From Edwardsiella anguillarum (lineage in GTDB: Bacteria > Pseudomonadota > Gammaproteobacteria > Enterobacterales > Enterobacteriaceae): 64,000 bases of DNA. Of the stretch, positions 9,008-17,490 are shown in pieces; position 1 is the first letter of the stretch; every line of letters begins with the position of its first letter. The notes under the pieces are model-generated. The model made no database searches. It saw only the letters and a list, made by a program, of their open reading frames with translations, and was not told the origin of the DNA. Location: assembly GCF_008801815.1 (NCBI RefSeq), contig NZ_VZOX01000004.1. One strand, 5' to 3'. Made by a program: the position numbers and the translations under genes.

Positions 9008-9507
9008 CTCCGGTCTACCTCGCGCTGGGCAGCAACTTAGCCGAACCGCACCGTCAGGTGCGGCAGGCCATTCATGCGCTGGCGGCGCTGCCGCAGTGCC
9101 GTCTGCTGGCCGCATCCTCCCTGTACCGCACCCGCCCCCTCGGGCCACAGGATCAGCCTGACTACGTCAACGCCGCCGTCGCGCTGGAGACAGCGCTATC
9201 GCCTGAGGCCCTGCTGGACTGCACGCAGCGCATTGAGCGTCTGCAGGGGCGGGAGCGCAAGGCCGAGCGCTGGGGGCCGCGTACGCTGGATGTGGATATC
9301 ATGCTGTTTGGTGAGCAGGTTATCCATAGCCCGCGCCTGACGGTGCCCCACTACGACATGAAAAACCGCAGCTTTATGCTGGTGCCGCTGGCGGAGATCG
9401 CCCCCGATCTGCGCTTTCCCGACGGTGAGGCGCTACGCGATGTCATCGCCCGCCTGCACGATGCGGACACCCTGATCGCCCTGCCCGCGCAGGACCCGCC
9501 AGCCTGA
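9004..9507 (+). CDS. folK: 2-amino-4-hydroxy-6-hydroxymethyldihydropteridine diphosphokinase (HPPK)
   Basis: Transfers pyrophosphate from ATP to 6-hydroxymethyl-dihydropterin, the step before dihydropteroate synthase in folate synthesis. The HPPK signature is intact (RKAERWGPRTLDVDIMLFG near residues 82-100), as is the N-terminal LGSNL. At 167 residues it is slightly longer than the E. coli enzyme (159). The ATG overlaps the pcnB stop as ATGA, so translation is probably coupled. In E. coli a fimbrial cluster lies between folK and panB; here panB follows after 183 bases. Confidence 0.97.
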   Translation: MTPVYLALGSNLAEPHRQVRQAIHALAALPQCRLLAASSLYRTRPLGPQDQPDYVNAAVALETALSPEALLDCTQRIERLQGRERKAERWGPRTLDVDIMLFGEQVIHSPRLTVPHYDMKNRSFMLVPLAEIAPDLRFPDGEALRDVIARLHDADTLIALPAQDPPA

Positions 9508-9513
9508 TCCAGA

Positions 9514-9532
9514 CGGCCCGCGCCGCGGGCCG
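9514..9532 (+). terminator. Hairpin after folK
   Basis: CGGCCCGC (9514-9521) pairs with GCGGGCCG (9525-9532) across a 3-base loop, followed by CCTTTCTC. It starts 6 bases after the folK stop and probably ends the pcnB-folK transcript. The T-run is weak. Confidence 0.55.
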
Positions 9533-9690
9533 CCTTTCTCGCCGCAGCGCGCGCTGCACGCAACGCATTTGCTTGATCTTCCTCCACCGCAAACGATTTT
9601 CTTGCAGTAGAATACGCCACAGTGGTGCCCGCAGTGCACCGCCCAACCTTACCAGTCCGGCCCGCGGCCGGTCGACAATCGGAGACAGTG

Positions 9691-10485
9691 ATGACGCCAA
9701 CCACGCTATCACACCTGCGTAAACGTAAGCAGGAGAAGCACAAGTTCGCCACGATCACCGCATATGATGCCAGCTTCGCCCGGCTGTTTGCCGAGCAGGG
9801 GATCGACGTTATGCTGGTCGGAGACTCGCTGGGGATGACCCTGCAGGGCCACGAGACCACGCTACCGGTAACCGTAGCGGATATCGCCTACCATACCCGC
9901 GCGGTGCGCGCCGGCGCGCCGGCGTGTCTGCTGATGGCCGATATGCCGTTTATGTCCTATGCCACACCGGAGCTGGCCTGTCGCCATGCCGCCGAGCTGA
10001 TGCGCGCCGGGGCGAATCTGGTCAAGATGGAGGGCGGCGCCTGGCTGTGCGACAGCGTGCGTATGCTGACAGAGCGCGCGGTGCCGGTGTGCGGACATCT
10101 GGGGCTAATGCCGCAGTCCGTCAATATCCTCGGCGGCTACCGGGTGCAGGGGCGCGATCAGGATGCAGCGGATCAGCTGCTCTCCGACGCGCTGGCGCTA
10201 GAGGGCGCCGGTGCCCAGATGCTGGTGCTGGAGTGTGTGCCAGCCCTGGTTGCCAAGAAGATCACAGAGGCGCTGCGTATTCCGGTGATCGGCATCGGCG
10301 CCGGCAGAGATACCGACGGCCAGATCCTGGTCATGCACGATGCGCTGGGGATCAGCTGCGGGCGCATGCCGAGCTTTGTAAAAAATTTCCTCGCGGTCGA
10401 AGGCGATATCCGCGCGGCGGTGCGCCGCTATATCAGTGACGTCGAGCAGGGGCTGTTCCCCGCCGACGAGCATACCTTTAACTGA
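9691..10485 (+). CDS. panB: 3-methyl-2-oxobutanoate hydroxymethyltransferase
   Basis: Makes ketopantoate from 2-oxoisovalerate and 5,10-methylene-THF, the first committed step of pantothenate synthesis. The 264 residues equal the E. coli enzyme. Metal-binding and substrate motifs are visible (MLVGDSLGM, LLMADMPFMSY, VKMEGG, IGIGAG). I choose the ATG at 9691, preceded by GGAG 6 bases upstream; an upstream in-frame ATG at 9622 adds 23 unconserved residues. It is followed by panC on the same strand. Confidence 0.97.
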   Translation: MTPTTLSHLRKRKQEKHKFATITAYDASFARLFAEQGIDVMLVGDSLGMTLQGHETTLPVTVADIAYHTRAVRAGAPACLLMADMPFMSYATPELACRHAAELMRAGANLVKMEGGAWLCDSVRMLTERAVPVCGHLGLMPQSVNILGGYRVQGRDQDAADQLLSDALALEGAGAQMLVLECVPALVAKKITEALRIPVIGIGAGRDTDGQILVMHDALGISCGRMPSFVKNFLAVEGDIRAAVRRYISDVEQGLFPADEHTFN

Positions 10486-10499
10486 TCCGAATTCTGGAC

Positions 10500-10519
10500 G
10501 GCGGCCCAGGCGGGCCGCC
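10500..10519 (+). terminator. Hairpin in the panB-panC gap
   Basis: GGCGGCCC (10500-10507) pairs with GGGCCGCC (10512-10519) across AGGC, followed by CGACTTTTCT. The panC ribosome-binding site starts only about 10 bases later, so this may be a partial terminator or an mRNA-stabilising stem between two genes of one pathway. Confidence 0.5.
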
Positions 10520-10544
10520 CGACTTTTCTGTTGGAGAACGAGCT

Positions 10545-11405
10545 GTGCTGATTATTGAGACTGTCCCTCTGCTGCGCCGCGAAGTACGCCGCTGGCGCCA
10601 GGAAGGGAAACGTATTGCGCTGGTTCCGACCATGGGCAACCTGCATGAGGGGCATATGACCCTGGTCAACGAGGCCCGCGCCCGGGCCGACGTGGTGATC
10701 GTATCGGTGTTCGTCAACCCGATGCAGTTCGATCGCCCGGACGATCTGGCGCGCTACCCGCGCACCCTACAGGAGGACTGCGAAAAGCTGAACCGTCACG
10801 GGGTCGATCTGGTCTTTGCCCCGGCCGCCGAGGAGATCTATCCCCAGGGCGTATCGCAGCAGACCTACGTCGACGTTCCCGCGCTCTCGACCATTCTTGA
10901 GGGGGCCAGCCGTCCGGGTCACTTCCGTGGCGTCGCCACCATCGTCAGCAAGCTGTTTAATCTGGTGCAGCCGGATCTGGCCTGCTTTGGTGAAAAGGAT
11001 TATCAACAGCTGCAACTGATCCGCAAGCTGGTCGCGGACATGGGCTATGGCATTGAGATCGTCGGCGTCCCCATCGTCCGCGGCGAGGATGGGCTGGCGC
11101 TCAGCTCGCGCAATGGCTATCTCGATAGCGATGAGCGCCGCCTGGCGCCCCGTCTGTACAACATCATGATGCAGCTGGCCAGTCAGTTGGAGAACGGCGA
11201 GCGCGATCTGGAGGCCCTGCTGGAGCAGACCGCCGGTCGTCTGCGCCAGGCCGGCTTCCGCCCCGATGAGCTGTTTATCCGCGACGCCGACACGCTGGGC
11301 GACGTCAACGTCGATACCCGTACGGCGATCGTGCTGATGGCGGCCTGGCTTGGACAGGCCCGACTCATCGACAACGTGCGCATTGCCTTTAACGCCGACG
11401 CCTAG
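10545..11405 (+). CDS. panC: Pantothenate synthetase (pantoate-beta-alanine ligase)
   Basis: Condenses pantoate and beta-alanine with ATP to give pantothenate. It has the nucleotidyltransferase fold with the HIGH-like motif PTMGNLHEGH near residue 28, the FVNPMQF block, and the GLALSSRNGYL block carrying the KMSKS-like region. It has 286 residues; E. coli has 283. The start is a GTG at 10545 with TTGGAGAAC upstream, which gives the conserved MLIIETVPLLRREV start. beta-Alanine comes from panD, just downstream. Confidence 0.97.
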   Translation: MLIIETVPLLRREVRRWRQEGKRIALVPTMGNLHEGHMTLVNEARARADVVIVSVFVNPMQFDRPDDLARYPRTLQEDCEKLNRHGVDLVFAPAAEEIYPQGVSQQTYVDVPALSTILEGASRPGHFRGVATIVSKLFNLVQPDLACFGEKDYQQLQLIRKLVADMGYGIEIVGVPIVRGEDGLALSSRNGYLDSDERRLAPRLYNIMMQLASQLENGERDLEALLEQTAGRLRQAGFRPDELFIRDADTLGDVNVDTRTAIVLMAAWLGQARLIDNVRIAFNADA

Positions 11406-11443
11406 CGCCTGGCGGCTAGACAGCGGCGGCGAAATGCGCAACC

Positions 11444-11483
11444 ATGACGTCAACCTCCGCAGTCACATGGTGGTTGACGTCAT
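11444..11483. repeat. Perfect 12-bp inverted repeat between panC and panD
   Basis: ATGACGTCAACC (11444-11455) and its exact complement GGTTGACGTCAT (11472-11483) flank a 16-base spacer. Each arm also contains the self-palindrome TGACGTCA. It lies 39 bases after panC and 55 bases before panD. No T-run follows on either strand, so it is not an obvious intrinsic terminator. It could be a double operator or a leader hairpin of panD. Confidence 0.8.
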
Positions 11484-11538
11484 ACTATTTTACCGGGCCG
11501 TACATCGGCTCCATTACGATGATTACAGGTATTACACT

Positions 11539-11919
11539 ATGGTACGTACAATGCTGCAGGGTAAGCTGCACCGCGTGAAAGTCACCCAGTCCGACCTGAA
11601 TTACGAAGGCTCCTGCGCAATCGATCAGGATTTCCTGGACGCGGCCGGTATCCTGCAATATGAGGCTATCGATATTTATAACGTCGACAACGGCCAGCGC
11701 TTCTCCACCTACGCCATCGCCGCCGAGCCCGGCTCTAAAATTATCTCAGTCAACGGCGCCGCCGCCCGCTGCGCCTGCGTCGGCGACACGCTGATCATCT
11801 GCAGCTATGTTCAGATGCCCGATGAGCAGGCCCGCACGCACCACCCCAAGGTGGCCTACTTCGAAGGCGCCAACCACATGAAGCGTCTGGCCAAATCCGT
11901 TCCGGTACAGGTCGCCTGA
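11539..11919 (+). CDS. panD: Aspartate 1-decarboxylase proenzyme
   Basis: Decarboxylates L-aspartate to beta-alanine for pantothenate synthesis. The proenzyme cleaves itself between Gly24 and Ser25 to form the pyruvoyl cofactor, and the YEGS site is intact at residues 22-25. The 126 residues equal the E. coli protein. I choose the ATG at 11539, giving the family start MVRTMLQGKLHRVKV; the upstream in-frame extension is not conserved. It lies downstream of panC, but the intervening inverted repeat and the 133-base gap leave room for separate expression. Confidence 0.97.
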   Translation: MVRTMLQGKLHRVKVTQSDLNYEGSCAIDQDFLDAAGILQYEAIDIYNVDNGQRFSTYAIAAEPGSKIISVNGAAARCACVGDTLIICSYVQMPDEQARTHHPKVAYFEGANHMKRLAKSVPVQVA

Positions 11920-11926
11920 TCTCGCT

Positions 11927-11960
11927 CCGCTGCGGCGCGCGTCCGCAGCGGTTCGTTTTT
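11927..11960 (+). terminator. Intrinsic terminator after panD
   Basis: CCGCTGCGG (11927-11935) pairs with CCGCAGCGG (11943-11951), followed by TTCGTTTTT. It lies 7 bases after the panD stop and separates the pan genes from the glycosyltransferase. Confidence 0.85.
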
Positions 11961-12074
11961 CGCTTTTCCCACCACTCTCGCCCATAATTAACGGGCCGCT
12001 TCCCAGCAAGCGCACCGTCCCGCGGCCCTACGGCGCCGCGAATAGCAACATCGGATATTCAGGGGGCGCCAGTC

Positions 12075-13592
12075 ATGACAACACCCCGCTGGCCACGCGC
12101 CGCCCCTCCACCGTGGCTGATCCTGTGGCTATTCCTCTATGTCGCGCTCTGGACCCCCGTCGCTCTATGGCTGAGTCCCGCGCTCCCCTATGATGCCGTC
12201 GAAGCGGTAAATTGGGCACAAAGCGGCGAGTGGGGATCGCCGAAAAACCCGTGGCTCGTCGGGATGATGATGAAGCCACTGATCTATTTCTCCACGCTAG
12301 CGCCGGACGGCTACTGGTACGCCATCCACTTTGCCGCTGTCGCCTCCGGCATGCTGGGCGTGTGGATGCTGGCACGCCGCCTCAGCGGGCGGGAAGATCT
12401 GGCCTGGCTGGCCCTGATGGCGCTCAATCTCTCCGGCATCATTAACGTCGACATCCTGCCCTATAACGATAACTATCTCTTGGTCGCCCTGTGGCCGTGG
12501 CTATTTTTCATCCTTGCCCGGGCGCTTGATAGCGACCCGCCCCGCTGGGTGTGGCCGCTCTTTGCCCTGGTTGCCGGTTTGGCCACGATGGCGAAATACT
12601 CTACGCTGGCACCGCTGGGCGCACTGTTCTGGCTAACCCTGCTCTGCGCCGATCGCCGACGGCTCTACCGTCAGCCCTATTTCTGGCTGGCCATTGCGCT
12701 CTATCTGCTGCTGATTATTCCCAACGTCTTGTGGCTGATCGCCCATGAATATTCCGCGTTATACTGGGTGTGCAGGCAGATACGGCCAGAGCTGAACCTG
12801 CGCGCCACCGTCGCGCTGCTGTCCGTATTTTACCCCTGTCTACTGCTTGCCCTTCTGGTATACCTGTGCGGCGGACGATTGCGCTGGCCCCCGTCGGGCC
12901 CCCTCCGAAGCCTGCTCCTGCTATTTCTACTCCCACTGGCGCTGATCTACCTGTGGCTCAGCCTGTATCGCGGCGAGCCGGTCATCGAGTGGCTCCAGCC
13001 TTTTGTGGTCCCGGCACTCCCCCTGCTCTGCGCGACCATCCACGATCTGCCGGCGCCGTCCCTGCGCCGTCTCACTCGCGGTTTACTGGCGCTGGCGCCG
13101 CTGGTTCTCCTGGGATATCTCCTGGTCTATCACCTCAACCTGCGGGACTGCCGAGCGCAGTGGGGCGGCGTCAAGACGTTCAGCGCACAGGCCCAGCAAT
13201 TCTGGCACCAGCACAGCGCAGCACCGCTGCGCCTGGTGGGCGGCGGCTATCTGCATCAGTGGCTGATCCTCTACGGCGCCGATCGCCCCCGGACGATTCA
13301 GCCTTGGGTCGTGGATACGCCTCGGCCGCCCAACGTCTATACCCCGGGGCTGACCCTGGCGGAAATCCAGCGCAGCGGCGTACTGCTCGTCGGCGAGATC
13401 GGCATGAGCTGTACCCGGGAGGCCTTTACATCCGTATGGCAATACTGGCCGACGCTGCAGCCACAGATCTATCACCAGACAGCGTTTATTGCCCAGCCCG
13501 GCGCGGCGGCGCTCCCCGTGTGTCTGGCCATCATCGGCCCCGATGCCGCGGACTCAATCCAGCGGGATCAGCGCCTGCATGAGCGGCGGTAG
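12075..13592 (+). CDS. Glycosyltransferase family 39-like integral membrane protein
   Basis: This 505-residue protein looks like a polyprenyl-phosphate-sugar-dependent transferase of the PMT_2/ArnT type. An N-terminal membrane segment is followed by a periplasmic loop with an acidic PYDAVEA motif near residue 40 (the catalytic Asp region in this fold), then about ten hydrophobic segments up to residue 345, and a soluble C-terminal domain. Acceptor and sugar cannot be told from the sequence; lipid A, an O-unit or a protein are all possible. It has no counterpart between panD and yadE in E. coli. It converges on yadE, and the two coding regions overlap by 39 bases at 13554-13592. The ATG at 12075 follows AGGGGGCG. 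I do not recognise a specific gene name. Confidence 0.8.
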   Translation: MTTPRWPRAAPPPWLILWLFLYVALWTPVALWLSPALPYDAVEAVNWAQSGEWGSPKNPWLVGMMMKPLIYFSTLAPDGYWYAIHFAAVASGMLGVWMLARRLSGREDLAWLALMALNLSGIINVDILPYNDNYLLVALWPWLFFILARALDSDPPRWVWPLFALVAGLATMAKYSTLAPLGALFWLTLLCADRRRLYRQPYFWLAIALYLLLIIPNVLWLIAHEYSALYWVCRQIRPELNLRATVALLSVFYPCLLLALLVYLCGGRLRWPPSGPLRSLLLLFLLPLALIYLWLSLYRGEPVIEWLQPFVVPALPLLCATIHDLPAPSLRRLTRGLLALAPLVLLGYLLVYHLNLRDCRAQWGGVKTFSAQAQQFWHQHSAAPLRLVGGGYLHQWLILYGADRPRTIQPWVVDTPRPPNVYTPGLTLAEIQRSGVLLVGEIGMSCTREAFTSVWQYWPTLQPQIYHQTAFIAQPGAAALPVCLAIIGPDAADSIQRDQRLHERR

Positions 13593-14870
13593 GCGAATCG
13601 GCACCGGCGTATCGACCGGCGGCACATCCTGTGGCTGATTGGCGATCAGGCGCGCCATGGTCTGCACCGAGTCAGTGCGCAGGACATACAGCCGCTTCAG
13701 GGTGTAGGGATTATCGCCGCGCCGCACCTTGCCGCGTACCGTGGTCACCGCCATGTGGTAACCGGCCCGGTGCGCGGCCTCAATCGCCTGGCGGTTAAAG
13801 CCGCCAAAGGGGTAGGAAAGATACAGCACCCGCGGAGTAAACTGCGTCAGCGCCCGGCGCGAGCGCTCAAAATCAAACAGGATATTATGCTGACTACGGC
13901 GAAACAGGATCGGCCGTTTATCCGCGGAGAGACGGTGCAGAAAATGGGTATGGGACTGAACATCGAATACCGACTGAATCGTGTGCAGCTCCGCCAGACT
14001 CATAAACTGCAGGCCGTTGGGATTCCAGGGCTGCGGGTGGCGCTTAATCCGCGACGAAATAATAAATGCGGTCGCCCGCTGGCCGTTTTTCTTCAGGATC
14101 GGATAGGCATAGCGGTAGACCGACTTGAGCCCGTCGTCGAAGGTCAGCGCCACCGCGCGCGCCGGCAGATTTTCATTGCCGCGCAGATACCCCTCCAGCT
14201 GGTACAGCGAAATGGTCAGATAGCCCGCCTGGCGCAGATAGGCCATCTGCGCATCAAACGCCTGGACCGAGGTGGTGGTCGAGGTGTGGCGAAAGCGGTG
14301 GTTCTCCTCGTTTTTCAATATGTGGTGATAGGTGAGGATCGGAATGCCGTTGTCCAGCTCAACCCGATCGGCGCGTACATAGGCCAGCCGTCCGCCCAGG
14401 TTGATCACCAGCCAGCGCCAGCCCGCCGCGTCCGTCTCTCTGGCCAAGATAGGATAGCGTAGATTTCCCGTCAGACTCGCGACCGGCGCCGCCGTTCTCT
14501 CCGGGCGGTCATAGACCATGACCGGGTGCAGGGTCAGCAAATAGTCCGGGCTCTTTTTATGCAGCAGGGCGACGTCGCGGGCCGCCGGCAGCGGCGGCGT
14601 CGACGCCGCCAGACTATCGCTGGCAATAAATCCGCTGGCGTTGCCAAAGCGAAAGATGAAATAGCCGTTGTCAGCGGGCTGTACATTGAGCAGCAGCCCC
14701 CGCTTCAGGCGCCCCACGGGAATGATGCGATCGCCAACCGGAGAGTAAATCTCACTGTCGCGCAGCGTCACCATATAGCGCGCCGTGTCAGCGCCCGCCG
14801 CGGGCTGGCCCCGGGCTACAGAGAGCGTGGCCAGCAGCAGCAGGCCCGCCAATAATAAGTGCCTATACAT
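13554..14870 (-). CDS. yadE: Polysaccharide deacetylase family protein YadE
   Basis: Putative exported carbohydrate esterase 4 (NodB-like) enzyme; the substrate is unknown. Features of the 438 residues: a signal peptide or lipid-free leader (MYRHLLLAGLLLLATLSVARG), an SH3-like N-terminal half, then a NodB domain with the metal motif LTFDDG near residue 254, a SHTHFLHRLS block (HxxxH-type metal ligands) near residue 318, and YPFG near 365. It matches E. coli YadE (409 residues) in type and position. I place the start at the ATG at 14870; another ATG at 14891 would add seven residues, and neither has a strong Shine-Dalgarno. It converges on and overlaps the glycosyltransferase. Confidence 0.88.
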   Translation of the reverse strand: MYRHLLLAGLLLLATLSVARGQPAAGADTARYMVTLRDSEIYSPVGDRIIPVGRLKRGLLLNVQPADNGYFIFRFGNASGFIASDSLAASTPPLPAARDVALLHKKSPDYLLTLHPVMVYDRPERTAAPVASLTGNLRYPILARETDAAGWRWLVINLGGRLAYVRADRVELDNGIPILTYHHILKNEENHRFRHTSTTTSVQAFDAQMAYLRQAGYLTISLYQLEGYLRGNENLPARAVALTFDDGLKSVYRYAYPILKKNGQRATAFIISSRIKRHPQPWNPNGLQFMSLAELHTIQSVFDVQSHTHFLHRLSADKRPILFRRSQHNILFDFERSRRALTQFTPRVLYLSYPFGGFNRQAIEAAHRAGYHMAVTTVRGKVRRGDNPYTLKRLYVLRTDSVQTMARLIANQPQDVPPVDTPVPIRLPPLMQALIPLD

Positions 14871-15316
14871 GAAAGAATCAGCGCGGGGCATCCGTTGCCC
14901 GGTGGGTAATATCTTCAGCATAGCACGCGCGGCGACAGGCGACCAAAACGACAACGCCTTTTCAAATCAATATGCTGCTACCGCTCCCTCTGCGCTGGCG
15001 CAGCGGCGGATCTCATCGGCCTCGCGCGCGTACGGCCTGTTTCCCACGCGCATCTATTGAGGCGGATCGCTAGCGTCTGGGGTTGCGGCAAAATAACGCC
15101 GCGGCGCCAAGTCCCCCGCGCGCCGGCATCCTCTCTGTCGCCGGCCGCACATGATCTTCGACCAGAGCCGCCGCGCTGCGGCTGCGGCAGCCCGACCATA
15201 CTCACGCCATCGGGGCGTCGGCCGCCTGATGCTGCGCGGGACGCCGTTCCCCGCTCAACGCCCTGTTGCAGGCCGCTGGCGAAACCGCCACGGTCGCGCC
15301 CCGGCATGATGCCCCC
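14871..15316. other. 446-base gap between yadE and the PTS cluster, no gene recognised
   Basis: No open frame here resembles a known protein in any of the six frames. The stretch is GC-rich with several short GC stems but no clear T-run terminator. It should contain the yadE promoter and the 3' end of the PTS transcript. It may be a decayed gene, but I could not identify a parent. Confidence 0.5.
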
Positions 15317-16210
15317 TTACAGAAAGCCGATCAGCTTGCCCACGATACCCACGGCCACCGTCACACCGATCAGCTTGATCGGTGAATAGCCGCGCTTCAT
15401 CAGCCAGTACACCAGCAGGGTGAAGCACAGGGGCAGCAGGTTGGGCATCAGCTTGTCCAACACATCCTTCTGCAGCGCCACCGTCGCCTTGCCGGCGTAC
15501 ATCACCAGCGGCGTCGAGAGGTGAACATAAGAGGCCACCAGCGCGCCTATCACCGTCATGCCCACGATCGAGGCGGCGTGAGAGATATTTTTGGTATGGG
15601 TTTTCAATAGTGCCAGCGCGCTGGTTCCCGCGCTGTAGCCATAGTGCGCCAGCCCAAAGCGCAGGGCAAAGTGCACCGAGTTGAACAGCAGCAGGAACAC
15701 CAGCGGCCCGAACAGACTCCCCTCCAGCGCCAGCGAGGCGCCGATGCCGGCGCAGATAGGCAGCAGCGTCAACCAGAACAGCGCGTCGCCGATGCCGCCC
15801 AGGGGGCCCATCAGCGCCACCTTCACCGCGCGGATGGTCGAGACGCGCTCTTTGCCGCGCTCCATCGCCAGCACCAGCCCAGACAGAAAGGTGACGTCAA
15901 AGGGGTGCACATTGATAAACTCCATGTGCATTTTCATTGAGTTGGCAAGATCCTGCGGATTGCGATGGATCTTGCGCAGGCTGGGGATCAGGGTATACAG
16001 CCAGCCGCCCGCCTGCATACGCTCATAGTTAAAGGAAGCCTGAAGCAGCAGGGAGCGCAGCGCCATAATGTTGATATCGCGGCGGCTCAGCGCCTGCCCC
16101 GGCGTTTGATCCACATACTCGTCGCTCTCGACCTGGCTGGTAGCCAGCGCCTGCGTCATCCGCTTTTCTGCCTTAGCTACCAGCGCGTCATCGCTATCGT
16201 TAAATGCCAT
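15317..16210 (-). CDS. PTS mannose/sorbose-family IID component
   Basis: Membrane subunit of a mannose-splinter-group PTS permease, which forms the sugar channel with IIC. The 297 residues carry the IID signature LLLQASFNYERMQAGG near residue 52, the GPLGGIGDALFW motif, and C-terminal membrane segments. Among proteins I know it resembles AgaD (N-acetylgalactosamine) and other family-6 IID proteins. The N-terminus has about 35 extra hydrophilic residues. The ATG at 16210 lies inside the end of the IIC gene (11-base overlap) with a GGAAGAAG ribosome site. It is the last gene of the cluster. Confidence 0.92.
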   Translation of the reverse strand: MAFNDSDDALVAKAEKRMTQALATSQVESDEYVDQTPGQALSRRDINIMALRSLLLQASFNYERMQAGGWLYTLIPSLRKIHRNPQDLANSMKMHMEFINVHPFDVTFLSGLVLAMERGKERVSTIRAVKVALMGPLGGIGDALFWLTLLPICAGIGASLALEGSLFGPLVFLLLFNSVHFALRFGLAHYGYSAGTSALALLKTHTKNISHAASIVGMTVIGALVASYVHLSTPLVMYAGKATVALQKDVLDKLMPNLLPLCFTLLVYWLMKRGYSPIKLIGVTVAVGIVGKLIGFL

Positions 16211-16988
16211 CTTCTTCCATCTCCTGGTTCTGGCGCGCGGCAGGACGCTGTGCCGGCGCGGCTTCATTACGAGTACGGTTAAAGAAATCGATCAGCGCAA
16301 TAGCCAGCGCGCCCAGCGCCACCGCGATAATCGGCATATTCAGGAATGTCACGGAGATAAAGCCCAGAATAAAGTAGGCCACATAGGTCTTCTTCATCAT
16401 AGTCTTCATCAGCAGAGAGAAGCCGATGGCCGGCATCATTCCCCCCGCAACGGCCAGCCCCTCCAGCAGCCAGGTCGGGGCCTTCTCCACCATGGCGCTG
16501 GCCGCATCGGCCCCGAAATAGACTGGCAAAAAGGCGACGATAAAGTAGAAGCAGAATAGAATCAGCAGCCCGGCGTAGTTCACCCACTCCACCCCACGCC
16601 AGTTCAGCCGCTTCACCATCTCATCGCAGCGGTGCATCATCGGCGAATAGGCGGTAAACAGCAGGGTAATGCCGCCCTGCACCGCGATGGAGAAGGGTAC
16701 CGCGACCCCGATGGCGACCTTGGGATCGGCGTGGGTCAAAATGGCGAACGCGGTGCCAATGACGCCGCCGATCACCACGTTGGGGGGCTGAGCGCCGGCC
16801 AGAGGCACCATTCCCATCCACACCAGCTCCAGCGTCCCGCCGACCAGCAGGCCGGTCTGTATATCGCCCAGAATCAGCCCGACCAGCGGCCCGATCACCA
16901 CCGGACGGTGCAGGTGGGTCAGTCCGTCGAACAGGTCGATACCGGCGATACCGGCCAACAGCCCTATCAACAATGCATCGGTTAACAT
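16200..16988 (-). CDS. PTS mannose/sorbose-family IIC component
   Basis: Integral membrane subunit with about seven hydrophobic segments in 262 residues. Family motifs are HRPVVIGPLVGLILGDIQTG near residue 27 and GTLELVWMGMVPLAGAQPPN near residue 52. Similar to AgaC/AgaW/SorA-type IIC proteins. A ribosome site GGAGGT precedes the ATG by 5 bases. It sits between IIB (16-base gap) and IID (overlap), which fits a tightly coupled operon. Confidence 0.93.
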   Translation of the reverse strand: MLTDALLIGLLAGIAGIDLFDGLTHLHRPVVIGPLVGLILGDIQTGLLVGGTLELVWMGMVPLAGAQPPNVVIGGVIGTAFAILTHADPKVAIGVAVPFSIAVQGGITLLFTAYSPMMHRCDEMVKRLNWRGVEWVNYAGLLILFCFYFIVAFLPVYFGADAASAMVEKAPTWLLEGLAVAGGMMPAIGFSLLMKTMMKKTYVAYFILGFISVTFLNMPIIAVALGALAIALIDFFNRTRNEAAPAQRPAARQNQEMEEDGI

Positions 16989-17004
16989 GGTTTACCTCCT
17001 GCGT

Positions 17005-17487
17005 TCAGTCCAACAGCGGGTGAATCGACTCCCCCGCCTCATCCGGCACCCGGCGGATCTCGCAGGGAATGCCAAGCTGCGCCAGCGCGTGGAACGCCGC
17101 GATATCCTCGCCGTCCACCGACACCGTCTTGTGGATCTGGCGCTTTCCCTGCGCAAAGTGCATATTGCCGACGTTGACGAAGTGAATGGGCACCCCGCCG
17201 CGCACCAGCGTCAGCACATCCTGCGGCGTTTTGCAGACGATGAAGATCTTCTGGCGATCCGCGGCCCGGTGGATCACCTCAATGGTTTTTTGCAGGGTGA
17301 AATAGCGGGTCTGCACGCCCTCTGCCACCACCATATCCATCAGGTTCTGTTGGACGGGGTCGGCGGCGGCGGCGTCGTTGGCGACCAGCACCAGATTGGC
17401 GCCCAGCGTATTGGTCCAGGTCACCCCGACCTGTCCATGCACCAGCCGGTTATCGATACGGGTCATCAGGATGTTCGGGTTTGACAT
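17005..17487 (-). CDS. PTS mannose/sorbose-family IIB component
   Basis: Cytoplasmic phosphocarrier that passes phosphate from IIA to the sugar. The 160 residues include the active-site motif RIDNRLVHGQV, with His17 the expected phosphorylated residue. The ADRQKIFIVCKTP and VPIHFVNVGNMH blocks closely resemble AgaV/AgaB, the N-acetylgalactosamine and galactosamine IIB proteins, so an amino sugar is a reasonable guess for the substrate. It starts 3 bases after the SIS gene, with GGAGGTG overlapping the end of that gene. Confidence 0.93.
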   Translation of the reverse strand: MSNPNILMTRIDNRLVHGQVGVTWTNTLGANLVLVANDAAAADPVQQNLMDMVVAEGVQTRYFTLQKTIEVIHRAADRQKIFIVCKTPQDVLTLVRGGVPIHFVNVGNMHFAQGKRQIHKTVSVDGEDIAAFHALAQLGIPCEIRRVPDEAGESIHPLLD

Positions 17488-17490
17488 ATA

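Noticed and set aside
7772..9148. Long open frame (458 codons) antisense to pcnB
   Set aside because: The protein shows no family motifs and the frame mirrors codon bias of pcnB, which is clearly the real gene.
9508..9690. Looked for remnants of the yad fimbrial cluster between folK and panB
   Set aside because: The gap is only 183 bases and holds a hairpin and the panB leader; no fimbrial sequence was seen.
14978..15307. Possible 109-residue protein downstream of the IID gene
   Set aside because: Arg/Gly-rich low-complexity translation without ribosome site or motif; all six frames were read and none was convincing.
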